From: Botryosphaeria dothidea
Taxonomy: Eukaryota; Ascomycota; Dothideomycetes; Botryosphaeriales; Botryosphaeriaceae
DNA: 64,000 bases
NCBI GenBank assembly: GCA_011503125.2
Contig: WWBZ02000073.1
Coordinates: forward strand, 1,674,001-1,738,000
Direction of reading: 5' to 3'
Below are positions 47,001 through 57,726 of this stretch, one piece after another. Under the pieces are notes generated by a model. The model had not been told where the DNA came from. It saw nothing but the letters and a program-made list of their open reading frames with translations, and ran no database searches. The position numbers and the translations under genes were made by a program. Numbering within the stretch: the first letter of the stretch is position 1; every line of letters begins with the position of its first letter.

Positions 47001-47717
47001 GACCGGTTACCGGTAGTCCAGTTAGCTCTCAACGGAAGAACCTCAACTACGACGCAGGCAAGCCCGTTCTTTCTTTCCCACGGGTACCATCTCGAGCCTC
47101 TAGAGCTATCCGAAGATATTCAACCTAGTAACCCCCAAAGGGACTCCCTAGTGGCAAGGGCCGATGTAATCGTAGCAAAGATCAAAGAGGTGACGGACTG
47201 GGCACAAATGGCAATGGCGGATGCACAGCAGGAACAGGAACGGCAGGCTAACCGGCAAAGGAACCTATCCCCTGCGTACAAGGTAGGTGATAAGGTCTGG
47301 CTACACCTAAAGAACCTAAGGACGGATAGACTAAGCAAGAAGCTCGATGATAAGGCAGCCAAGTTCACCGTCATCGAGGTAGTTGGATCCCACAGCTACA
47401 AGTTGGATATCCCCGGAGCGGTGCACAACGTCTTTAACGTGGACCTACTCCGGCCAGCGGGAACAGACCCTTTGCCAAGCCAAGTACAGGACGACTATCA
47501 ACCACCACCGGTTTAGGTAGATGGTTAAGACGAATGGAGAGTGGAGGCAGTCTTAAGTGAACGAATGGCAAGAAAACCAGGGCAAAGGAGGCGCCAACTC
47601 CAGTACCAAGTCAAATGGGAAGGGTATGCAAGGCTAACATGGGAACCGGCATCAGCACTACAGGACACAGCAGCGCTGGACACGTACCTAAAACAGAAGG
47701 ACCGACAAGAGCTCTAG
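43978..47717 (+). pseudogene. Gypsy-1 pol (protease, RT, RNase H, integrase, chromodomain)
   Basis: Read in the -1 frame from the gag end. Protease DTG at about 44,131. RT with its YVDD active site at 45,189-45,200 is complete. RNase H lies at about 45,640-46,000. Integrase has an HHCC zinc region at about 46,440-46,560 and its D, D and E catalytic sites near 46,635, 46,826 and 46,935. A chromodomain at about 47,535-47,700 (YQVKWEGYARLTWEP) would bind methylated histone and steer insertion to heterochromatin. In-frame stops are at 45537, 45678, 45996, 46068, 46251, 46575, 46629, 46836, 46986, 47514 and 47526, with a last one at 47715; all are TAG or TAA. There is no frameshift. The frame stays open again from 47,718 to 48,044. 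Confidence 0.85.
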
Positions 47718-48104
47718 GGAACCGAGCGGAGACTACAGGTGGACAAAAGGTTAAGCGGTTTAGCCCGGCCGGAGCCGAGCCTGCACACACCAGATGAGCA
47801 CTGCACCACCCGCCCCGAGGGCGAGCGAGGCACAAGCGGTCACCTGGTGTGGGCATTACAGACCACAGGACCTAATCCCGTGCCGGACAACCCTCTCCCT
47901 GCCAACAGGCAGGCCCTCAATTCGACAGCCAGTCGACAAGCTCATAGGAGCCAGTTAACTGAGGGATGTCGCCACCCCAAGGCACGTATCACCGCACCTG
48001 CTGTCGGTCAGCCAAGTTTCCAACTACACCATGTAGCCGTTTGATGGTTCAGGGTTCACTTTTTCAACCTATATACCCACACCCACAAAAAAACGCGACC
48101 GACA

Positions 48105-48230
48105 AACAAGCAAGCAAGCAAGGCAAGCAGGGCAAACAGGGCAAGTCGGGCAAGCAGGGCAAGCAGGACAAGCAAGGCAAACAGGGCAAGCAGGGCAGGC
48201 AGGGCAGGAAGGGTCAAAAACAGGGAAAGG
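48105..48230 (+). repeat. 9-bp minisatellite in gypsy-1 3' region
   Basis: About 13 imperfect copies of GGCAAGCAG (with CAAACAG and AGGAC variants). In one frame it would encode Gly-Lys-Gln repeats. It lies downstream of pol and upstream of the polypurine tract. Confidence 0.8.
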
Positions 48231-48247
48231 TCAAAAAGCAACAGTCC

Positions 48248-48280
48248 CCACCCGGATTCGAACCCGTAACCTCTCGAACC
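48248..48280 (-). other. tRNA T-arm/B-box-like sequence beside the polypurine tract
   Basis: The minus strand reads GGTTCGAATCC at 48264-48254, a perfect Pol III B-box consensus, followed by CGGGTGGGGA like an acceptor 3' strand. The T-stem pairing is imperfect and no 5' half of a tRNA is found, so it is at most a relic. Confidence 0.35.
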
Positions 48281-48302
48281 GGGAGGAGGAAGGGGGGGGT
48301 GA
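48281..48302 (+). other. Polypurine tract of gypsy-1
   Basis: An uninterrupted G/A run at 48281-48299, ending immediately before the 3' LTR; primes plus-strand DNA synthesis in this family. Confidence 0.75.
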
Positions 48303-48486
48303 TGTTAGAGTCTGAAGCCTCAGGATCAAGCCTCAGAGGATCATCGGCAGATCACGTGACGCCAAGCCTTTCTTGTATATAACTCTCCTCTTTCTTCTAC
48401 GACTTCTCCTCTTTCTTCTTAAGTCTAGCTTAACGTACTTAGCGTAATAAACCTTTTAGCGATCATCCTAAGGTTAAGCCCTAATA
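48303..48486 (+). repeat. Gypsy-1 3' LTR
   Basis: 184 bp. The first 137 or so bases match the 5' LTR without change. In the last 45 bases several C-to-T or G-to-A changes appear, next to a heavily RIPed LINE, and the terminal CA is now TA. Confidence 0.9.
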
Positions 48487-50726
48487 AGGATAGGTAGGTA
48501 GTTAGAGGATAATTCGAGCTTCTAGCTAACTCTATAGCTAAGAATTCTCTCCTCTAGCTACCGTAATATAAAGATAAGGTCTAGAGTACTCTCGCTGCTA
48601 CTATCTCGTCTAGTAATAGTGCCTCTTAGAAGGGCTAGGTTAAGATTAGCTACGATAGCTATCTTAATTAGATTATCCGCTAGGGTATAGTATATTAGGG
48701 AGGTTATACCTCCCTAGATAGGATAGTAGAGGTTAAAGTCCCCTAGGAGAATATACTCCCCTAGTTTTCTAAGAACTTCCGGTAGAAGAGATAGGGTTTC
48801 TAGCGCTATACTAGTATAAGAGGCTGGCGGGGGATTATAGTAGTTATAGATATAGATTATATATATTCTAGTAATAAGGGAAAGTGTAATAAGATCTAGT
48901 AAATAGACTATTGCTTGCTAGGAGTCGGAGCTAATAGCCTTGCTTATAAAGAAGTAGGTTCTTACTACTCCCTCCTAGGGAAAAACTATATAGTAGGTAG
49001 AGTATCTTACTATTGTCTTAACCCTCGGGTTCCTCTAAGGTTCCTAGATAGCTAGGATATAGTAGATCTTTAGGTCTACTTCCTTAAAGAGCGGGAGTAT
49101 TACCCTATCCTTACTCTTATAGACGTTATACTATATAATAGAGAGAGAGCCTATATCTAATATTAACTTCCTTCTATCTCTAGGTCCGGCTACGAGGGGG
49201 CTAGTGGTGTAGGCTATAAGGAGGGAGTTCCCGCGGGCTCCTCTAAGGCGTGTTGTAAGCTATTAAGTCCGGTAAACCTTATTTAGTTAGAAGGCGGGGG
49301 GCGGCTTAAGTCTCTTGGCCTGCCTAGTCCCCTTTTAACCGGCTCCTTCTCCCTAATCCTCTTTCTTAGTCTAACGGTTAACTAGTTAGTTTAAGGCTAT
49401 ATTTTAGTTATTAGGGGTCCTTCCCGGTGCCTTTCTAGTGCTACTAGGCGGGCCTAGGCGGCCTTAGTATAGTAGGCTCTACGTGCTGGGTAGGAGTTAC
49501 TCTAGGCTATATACCTTTAAGAGTAGTTTACGTACTATATACTTTCCTTAGGGTAGTCCCTAGTATTATATATCTTGCTATACTATCCGTACTTTTCCTT
49601 CTTTTTATAATAGTTAGTAATATAACCGTAGGCCTAGTACTTAAAATACTAGGTTACTATAAAGACTACGTTATAGTACTACGCTATATAAATAGTAAAG
49701 TTAATAATAAGCCCCTTATTAATAATCTAGTTAGCGGTTTCGGGGTTTATAGTACTAAGGATAATGGCTGAGTAAGTTTTCCCCTCTAGGAGCTTCCTCT
49801 TTAGCTAGGCTAGCTTACTAATACGTAGTTCTAGGTATAGAGATAGGTTCTACTTCTAGATAGTTTAGATGGCTTAGGGGTCTATAGTATCGATTTCTTC
49901 TCGAGGGACGTTGTATACTAGTACTAAGTATAGCTGCTAGTTAGGCCTAACTTCTTTTCCTAGTCCTATAGTCTATTCCTAGTCCTAGAGAAGGGCTATT
50001 CTAGTTACTTTATCCGGTATAAAGATTCTAACGTCTCTACTAGGGAGCTTCTTAGTAGTAAGTACTTTCTTACACGCCTAGCTTTTTCCTACCTAGATCT
50101 TTCTAATAATTACCTTATTTAAGAGCTTAGCTATTTCTTATCTATTTACTATCTCTAGAAAGTAGAGGATAAGTTTAGTAGTAGCTAGGGGGGTAGGGGG
50201 CTTCGGGGCTACTTAGGCTATAATTTATATCTAGCTGCGAGTATTAGGTATAGGTATAGAGGTAGCCTAAATACGGTTAACTATCTTTTAGATCTATTAG
50301 ACCTCTTTAAGAATATCTTTAAGGCCTAGCTTCTTAGTAGTTGCCTCCTAGTAGATAGTAATATAATCCTAGAAGATTATCTTAGTAATATCGAGAAAAT
50401 TTTTTACCTAGCTAGAGAGGACTAAAGGGAGGCTAGCGGATATTTATAGGGCTTAGAGGAGGATATCTACTATTTTTAAGGCTCTTTTAACGTATTCTAC
50501 GCTGTACTAGGTACTCTATAGTTTCTTAGGGGTATATTAGGGCTAGATAGAGATAGTTACTAGGGGAGGCTATTCGCCTCTTTCTATATTCTCTATATTA
50601 ACTACTTCGCGGCTATAGTTATCTTAAGTACTATTTTAGGACTCGCGAAGCCTAGAAGAGTCCCTAGGGCCCTCTCCCGGCGCCGTAGCTTAGGGTCGAT
50701 TTTTTAGTGTGGTTATATTTTTTTTT
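48487..50726 (-). mobile_element. LINE D, 5' half, inverted
   Basis: Reverse complement of LINE C from about 39,498 back to its 5' end. Landmarks are the endonuclease end at 48,487-48,790 and the 5' leader at about 50,650-50,726. It stops at the gypsy-1 3' LTR on the left and abuts LINE E on the right at a nine-T run. RIP is heavy. Frames are broken. Confidence 0.78.
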
Positions 50727-50932
50727 ATAGGGCTACTATAGTAGCCGCTACCGGTAAAAAGAAAAAATAGAACTAGTAGAGATAAATAGGCCTAGATAGA
50801 AAGAAGAGGTTTTTACTAGGCGATAAGGTTTTCTCTCTCGAGTAAAATAACTATAAATAGCTAGCCCCGTATAGACCCGTAAGAGAGCTATATCGGGAAG
50901 AAATAAATTTATCTATCTATCTATTATTCTAA
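50727..50932 (+). mobile_element. LINE E, 3' terminal 200 bp
   Basis: Matches LINE C from about 42,199 to its tail and ends in AAATTTATCTATCTATCTATT, a variable microsatellite tail. It is plus-strand, directly joined to inverted LINE D. Confidence 0.78.
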
Positions 50933-51134
50933 TTCTTTACTCTTTATTTATTATTTAAAATTATTAAATAAATAGCCTAAGGGCTACTATACCTAGATAG
51001 ATTTTAGCTAACTAAGCGAGTTAGCTTTTAAGCTCTATATCTAAAGAAAAGCTAATACCGAGAAGAATTTAATTAGTAAAAACTAATTAGGGTTTAGCGT
51101 AGTACGTAACGTATACGTATATCTTCCGTATACG

Positions 51135-51360
51135 GCTAATAGATAGAAGAATTAAACTTCTTACTATAGACTATTTTAATATCCGCTACTATACTATATA
51201 ACCGTCGATAGATATATACTTTACTTAAAAAAAATAAACTCTTTAGTTATTTAAATCTACTAAATAACTTTAAAGTTTAGTAGAAGAGGCCCGTCGTTAT
51301 ATATAGTAGCGGGTATTAAAATAGTCTATAGTAAGAAGTTTAATTCTTTTATCTATTAGC
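51135..51360. mobile_element. 226-bp inverted-repeat element (MITE-like)
   Basis: Arms of about 59 bp at 51135-51193 and 51302-51360 are reverse complements with only a few differences. The centre has a second small palindrome (CTACTAAA ... TTTAGTAG) at about 51,258-51,284. No coding capacity. It lies between the 3' ends of two LINEs pointing at each other. The 200 bp on its left (50,933-51,134) is AT-rich and unassigned. Confidence 0.6.
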
Positions 51361-52306
51361 TATATATAAGATAAATTTATTTCTTCCCAATATAGCTCCC
51401 TTACGGGTCTATACGGGGCTAGCTATCTATAGTTATTTTACTCGAGGGAGAAAACCTTTTCGCCTAGTAAAAACCCCTCCTTTCTATCTAGGCCTATTTA
51501 TTCCTACTAGTTCTATTTTTTCTTCTTACCGGTAGCGGCTACTATAGTAGCCCTATATTCGCCTACTAGCTCTACCCCTTTAGTTCTTATCCTTATAGTT
51601 ATCCGGATCCTAGTATTCCCGGTAGTCCTCCTAGTTCTTCTTCTTAGTTATCCTCCTAGATTAGTTCCCTAGCTAGACTAAACTAATTAAGTAGCCCTAG
51701 GCGTAGGAACTAGCCTATTACTACTTTTATTCCCTTCTTTATTAAGAGAAGGAAGTAGTAGTCCGTAGTCTCTACTCTTTAGAGTATCTATATCCTATTC
51801 TATTAGAAGTAGGGGTAGAAGAGGAGGATATACTTTAGAGTTTATCTATACTAGCCGTATAGATAGGTAGGGCTAAGGTATCCTAGTACCTTGCGCCTTA
51901 AGAGGAAGTCCTCTAGTCTAATATACTCTATACGTAGTAGAGTAGCGAGTATACTCTATAGCTTAGATAGTTCGCTATAGATTTATCTAATTTTTAGGTT
52001 CTACTATATACTTTAGGCTACTAGCTTATTTTATCTTCCCTAGCTAGTAAACTTTATCTATCTCTCCTTCTACTTATTCCTATATACTATACGTAGCTTC
52101 GTTCGCTCTAAAAGACTCTAGTAGGTAGAGGAGTAGTAGTTAAGAAGTAAGTTTACCTTTTTTCTAAGTAGGATTCTTCTAGCCGGGCTAGCGGCGCCTC
52201 TAATACTTAGAGTAGCCCGAGCTATCTATTTAATACTCTAGTAAGTTTCTTCTACTACTACCGCGACTAGGCTATCCCTAGCTCTAATAGCCTATACTAG
52301 TACTAG
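51361..52306 (-). mobile_element. LINE F, 3' end part (split by gypsy-2)
   Basis: Reverse complement of the last 0.95 kb of LINE C, starting at its tail and leader-like GGGAAGAAATAAATTTATC landmark. It breaks at ACTAG (52302-52306) and resumes after gypsy-2 at 58119. Confidence 0.82.
52302..52306. repeat. Target-site duplication ACTAG, left copy
   Basis: Identical to 58114-58118 on the other side of gypsy-2. The LINE reads continuously when gypsy-2 and one copy are taken out. Confidence 0.85.
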
Positions 52307-52693
52307 TATTATAAACGTGGCTTATGTAGACCCCTTACTTATTTACCTTCGTTAATTTAAAATCTAGATCTAGACTTACCTGCTTACAAATCAGGAAGCT
52401 AGTATTTTAGTTCGTTCTTTATGTATATAAAGCTCGCCCCTCTGCTTTGTAGTTAGTTCTTTAGTCTAGCAATGAGTATTCCTCGCGTATAACTTGGTAC
52501 GCCTTGAATTGGACCTTGCTTGCCTCCCTCGTCCCTCGTCCCTCGCCCCTCGTCCCTCGCCCCTCGTCTCTCGCACCTCGTACCCTCGCCCTTTGAACTA
52601 CACCCTTATACTTCGGCATTGTTTTACCCCTACTGCCTTTACCGGCTTCGTTACCTCGTCTCTCCGCCCCCCCTCCAAGGTCCGTTTATTACA
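52307..52693 (+). repeat. Gypsy-2 5' LTR
   Basis: 387 bp, begins TATTATAAACG (RIP form of TG) and ends TTTATTACA. Holds a CCTCG-type minisatellite at 52,525-52,592 and TATATAAAG at about 52,424. Less mutated than its partner. Confidence 0.92.
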
Positions 52694-52757
52694 TTTTGCT
52701 AGACTCTCTCTAGTAGGCCTAAAGCTCTCGCCGAAGCCCTAGACTGTAATCCCTAAA

Positions 52758-54002
52758 ATGGTTGATGGAACTATACCTCCTGATCCTTGGGATACGCTCT
52801 TCTAAGTCCTTAATCAAGTCCCTGCTCCTGTCAACGCTCGTCCTACCTTCCCTGAAGATATCCCGGTTTCTCTACGCGTTACTCTTAGCCAGGCATACGC
52901 TAAAGGAAGACAATCTTGCCTAAGATCCGATATCGATTCACCAGCTATCCCTGAGAATGCTACGAACGCCTAAGTTGCTTGCATCTTTCACTACTACGGT
53001 TTTAGCCAAGATAAAGCCTTCGCCCGACTCTAACCACTAGCCCCGAACCTCCCTACCAACACGCCGGCTACTACGTCCACGGTATCTTCTTTAGAAACCC
53101 TACGTCCCCGCATCCCTAAGGTATCGGATCTAGAACCCTTTAAAGGAGAACGCACTCGATTCCAGAACTTCGCTACGCAACTTTAACTCAAATTTGCCTC
53201 GGACCCATCTGCTTTTACAACGGACATAGCTAAGATTACCTACGCTGGGTTATATCTTCGCGATGCGGCTTACACTTGGTTTGCCCCTTACGTCTCTGCT
53301 TCGAACGGTTCCGTAGACTTCGACAATTATAAGGTCTTCTACCAAGCTCTCAAGGCCGCATTTGATGATCCTAATGCTTACGCAACGGCTAAACGATCCC
53401 TCCTCGCGCTCAAACAAGACAAGTCCTGCTCGGCTTACTACTCACGGTTTCTCTCGCTTATTACGACTCTTAGTTAGAAGGAAAACGCAGTGAAGATTCA
53501 CTACTTCCGCCTTGGCCTTAAGAAGAACCTTAAGGATCTTCTTATTAGACGTTCTATGCCACTGGAATTCGAAAAGTTCGCTGAAACCTGCATTGCGTTG
53601 GATAACCAACTCTATGCTCGAACAATTGAGAAAAAGACACCCGTAACTCGTACCCCTACCTCGACTCCTCTCTCTACACCAGCTACCCCTCGATCCTCGT
53701 CTCCCGCGCCAACCTCGATCCCCCAAAGTGAACCTATGGAACTGGATGCCTCTGCTCGAAAAGCGTACCGAAGAGCCAATAATCTCTGCGCTTACTGTGG
53801 TGATCCGAACCACTGGGTACGTGAGTGCCCTAAGGCAAAGGGTCCAAAGGGTTCAAAGGGTCCAAACCTTAATTCGACCACAACTGTACCCTCTCCGCCC
53901 ACCTCGCTACCAGTAACAAGTCCACTCGTCTCTGAAACCTCGACTCCTACAACTCCTCCTACGGCTTCAGTCCTCTACGTGTCAAAAAACGTAGAAGGCT
54001 AG
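52758..54002 (+). pseudogene. Gypsy-2 gag
   Basis: Frame from ATG 52758 to TAG 54000-54002, 414 codons. Several in-frame TAA/TAG stops occur in the first 700 nt; it is open from 53,490. Capsid-like segments (LEPFKGERTRFQNFATQL) and one zinc knuckle CAYCGDPNHWVREC at about 53,786-53,828 mark it. The C-terminal part is Pro/Ser/Thr-rich. Confidence 0.82.
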
Positions 54003-54026
54003 GTAGTACCCGGCACCTGCCTAGCC
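53984..54026 (+). promoter_or_regulatory. Candidate -1 frameshift signal, gypsy-2 gag/pol
   Basis: The heptamer A AAA AAC, in register with the gag codons, lies at 53984-53990. Six nt later a 10-bp stem (53997-54006 with 54017-54026, one G-U pair) closes a 10-nt loop. The -1 frame is open into the protease. This is the textbook arrangement. Confidence 0.78.
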
Positions 54027-57000
54027 CCCCGCTACTTTCTACTTCAAATCAATTCTCTATTCTTGCTTCTTTATCTTCGAACCTCGGAACACTCTTATTT
54101 TCACCCCCCGAACCTCGTACCTCGAAACCACGCGCTATTGATCTCGGAAAACGCCCACTCCTTATTCTTAAGTCAGTAGTCAATGATACAATCGAAACCT
54201 CGTCTATGCTAGACTCTGGTGCTTCGTCCTTGTTCATAGATAATGCTTTTGTTAAGGAACACTCGCTCCCTACTCGTCAAAAAACACAACATGAATCCCT
54301 CGAGCTGGCTGATGGATCCATAGCTGGGTGGATTACTCATGAAGCCGACCTTCAACTCGATATTGATCAACACCAAGAACTCCTTACCTTTCAGGTAACT
54401 AAGCTTGGTCAATATCCTATTATTCTTGGAAAACCTTGGCTAGAAAGACACGATCCACAGATTCTCTGGTCAAGGAATACTATTACCTTCGCTTCTCCTT
54501 TCTGCCAAGCAAATTGCTTACCTACTCGACAACCTACGATTACGCCTCCTAATCCGCCTTCGATCTCTTGCGCTACGGTATCCTACGCCGCCCTTACCCG
54601 CTATGTCCAACGAGATAAGACTAGGATCTATGCCGTATCAATTAAGGAAATCCAAGAACACCTTGAAAGCCTTAAAAAAACGGAACAACAAACCCCGGAA
54701 CAAGAACTCGAAACCCTCCGCTCACGAATCCCGGCTCGATTTCACCACCTTCTTCCTTTCTTTACTAAGAAAGAGGCCGATAAGCTTCCCCCACATCGAT
54801 ATATTAATCATGAAATTTCGCTAGAAGAGGGCAAGAAACCCCCATTCGGTCCTCTCTACTTAATGTCCGATTTAGAGCTTAAGGCTCTACGCGAATATCT
54901 TGATAAGAACCTTAAGAAAGGTTTTATTCGGCCCTTATCCTCATCCTCTGCGTCCCCTATTCTCTTTGTTAAGAAACTAGGTGGCGGCCTTCGTTTTTGT
55001 GTGGATTATCGCGAACTAAACGGTATTACGAAAAAGAACCGTTATCCACTCCCCTTGATCAACGAGACTCTCCGTCAACTTTAAGGCTCTCGTATTTTTA
55101 CTCGACTCGACCTTCGCGGTGCTTATAACCTTATCCGGATTAAGGAAGGCTCCGAACATTTAACCGCCTTTAGGACTCGCTATGGCCTATACGAGTACCT
55201 TGTTATACCCTTTAGCCTTACGAATGCGCCTGCTACCTGCTAACAATTCGTTAACGATACACTACGTGAATATCTCGACCGCTGGTGCGTCGTCTACTTA
55301 GATAATATCCTTATCTACTCGGAAACAGAAGAGGAGCACCACGAACACGTCTAATTAGTTCTCGAAAAACTTCGTGAAGCAGGCCTGTACGTAAAAGGCG
55401 AAAAATGCGACTTCTATACGACTTCGACCACGTTCCTTGGCTTCGTTATCTCCCTAGACGGTATCTCTATAGACCCGGCTAAGGTAGCCGCCGTAAGAGA
55501 CTAGGAGGCTCCTCGCTTAGTTAAAGATCTTTAATCGTTCCTTGGCTTTGCAAACTTTTACCGAAGATTTATTAAAGAATACTCTCGAAAAGCTAGAGCT
55601 CTCTTTAGGCTCCTAGCTAAGAATATTCGTTTTACTTGGGAAAAAGAATAGGATAAGGCATTTACTTATCTTAAGGAAGCCTTCTGCTCTTACCCAATTC
55701 TCCGACACTTCGACCCCTAACTCGAAACTATCCTTAAAACCGACTTATCCGACTTTATTATCTCCGTAATTTTATCCTAATGGGTAACCTACGATAATGG
55801 CAGAAGAATCCTACATCCTATCGCCTACTACTCTCGGAAAATAACCTCCGTAGAGTAGAACTACGGTATCGGGGATAAGGAACTCTTAGCTATCGTGGAA
55901 GCCCTAAAGGAATACCGTTCCCTCGTTATTAACCTCTCCTCGCCACTCCTCGTTCTTATAGATTACTCGAATTTAACTAGCTTTGCCTCTAAGCAAATCT
56001 TAAACCGTCGGCAAGCACGCTGGGCAATTAAACTCTTAGAACTCGACTTTAAGATCGTCTACCGCCTAGGAACTAAGAATTAACGCGCGGATACGTTAAT
56101 AAGACGGTTAGGAGACCTCCCTGCTCGAGAGGGGCGCCTGCCCCCTACTACGATCCTTACCTCTAAAAAATTCGAAATTTCGACCCTTATTTCTACTCGC
56201 CATTTAATCGCTAGGCTAGAACCGTCTCTAGCTAGTGAAATTCGCTTAGTACTCGATAAGGATACTCTTAGACAAGAGATCCTTACCGCACTCGATACCT
56301 ACGCACTTCGACATTCTAAGGTAGATTTAGGCGCATGTTCTAAGGATAACGATAGTCTCTTACTAGTTAATAGACTTATCTATATTCCTAAAGATCTAAG
56401 CCTCCGCTAAAGGATTATTAGCTCTCGATACTCGCACCCGGCTGCTAGATACCCAGGCTAAGCAGTAATATTTGAACTCGTTACTCGTGATTTCTAGTGG
56501 CTAGGTCTACGCCAGACAGTAGCTCGTTTTATACGAAACTATAAGACCTGCCAAAGAATTAAACCCGCTCGACATGCCCCCTATGGATATTTGAAACCCC
56601 TTAAAGTACTATAACGCCGCTGGCAATCCGTTTCTCTCGATTTAATTACGGGACTTCTAACGTCTAACTCGTTCGATGCTATATTAGTAGTCGTAGATCG
56701 ACTAACTAAAATGGCTTACTTTATTCCTTGCTAAATAACCCTCGATTCGATAGAGCTTGCTAAGCTTTATCGAGACTACGTTTTTCGACTATATAGCTTA
56801 CCCGACGACTTCGTATCTGACCGCGGCTCGATTTTTACCTCTAAATTTACTAGAGCTCTTAGTAGATCCCTATCTATTAAGACCAACTTTAGTACGGCTT
56901 TCCACCCGCAAACCGACGGCTAGATAGAGCGCATTAACGCTATTCTCGAGCAATACCTTCGTGCCTACGTTTCGTACTAATAAGACGATTAGAACGACTT

Positions 57001-57688
57001 TCTCTCCCTTGCTGAATTCGCTTATAATAATATAATCTCGACCACGACTAAGGTTACCCCCTTCTTTGTAAACTACGGCTTCCACCCTCGTTATAAGATT
57101 CTACGGAAAGACCCGATCTTAGCCCCACTCGAACCTCTACGTCTCTTCTAAGAGAACCTCGAAAACCTCGAAAACCACCTTCGCTAAGAAATTCGATTCG
57201 CACAAGATACCTACGTAGAACAAGCTAATAAAGACCGTATCTCGCCACCCGTCTTTAAGCCTAGTGACCTCGTTTGGCTCCTAAGACGGCATATCTCGAC
57301 AACAAGACCTTCGGATAAACTCGACTTTAAACGCCTTGGCCCCTTTCCTATACTAGGAAAGATCTCGACTTATGCCTATCGCCTAGAACTACCAAGGACG
57401 ATAAAAGTCCACCCCGTATTCCACGTCTCTTTACTCGAACCCGCGGCCTCTAACCCCTTGCCTAATTAAGTCCAACCTCCGCTTCCGCCCGTTATCGTTG
57501 ACGGCGAAGAAGAGTACCGGGTAGAAGAGATTCTAGACGTTAAAGCAACCCGGAGACAACCGAAATACCTCGTAAAATGGACTGGTTACTCGACACCAAC
57601 CTAGGAACCTTACGACCTTGTTAAAGACCTTAAGGCCCTTAATACGTTCTATAAACGTTACCCTTTAAAACCTCGACCCTTAGGCTAA
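53990..57688 (+). pseudogene. Gypsy-2 pol
   Basis: Read in the -1 frame relative to gag. Protease DSGAS is at about 54,212 in an open segment up to 55,084 that also holds the first RT blocks (FVKKLGGGLRFCVDYRELN). After a TAA the RT continues, but its active-site pair at 55301-55306 reads Asp-Asn rather than Asp-Asp, a TG-to-TA change that removes a catalytic residue. RNase H lies at about 55,740-56,090 and integrase at about 56,400-57,000. A chromodomain ([12 protein letters not shown]) is at about 57,510-57,640. There are more than 20 stops, nearly all TAG or TAA. Non-functional. Confidence 0.82.
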
Positions 57689-57726
57689 AGGCTCGTAGGA
57701 ACTCACCTCTAGGGAGGAGAGCCTAC

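Larger units (their letters stand above)
42536..48486 (+). mobile_element. Gypsy-1: nearly intact Ty3/gypsy chromodomain retrotransposon
   Basis: 5.95-kb element with two 184-bp LTRs, gag with one zinc knuckle, pol in order protease, RT, RNase H, integrase, chromodomain (a chromovirus), a tandem-repeat tail, polypurine tract and 3' LTR. It is much less RIPed than its surroundings: protein frames are readable throughout and interrupted by about 13 stops, all TAG or TAA. The bases beside the two LTRs (CTACC and AGGAT) do not match, so no target duplication is visible. Confidence 0.92.

Noticed and set aside
48105..48230. Possible CRISPR-like array
   Set aside because: Short 9-bp units without spacers, inside a eukaryotic retrotransposon.
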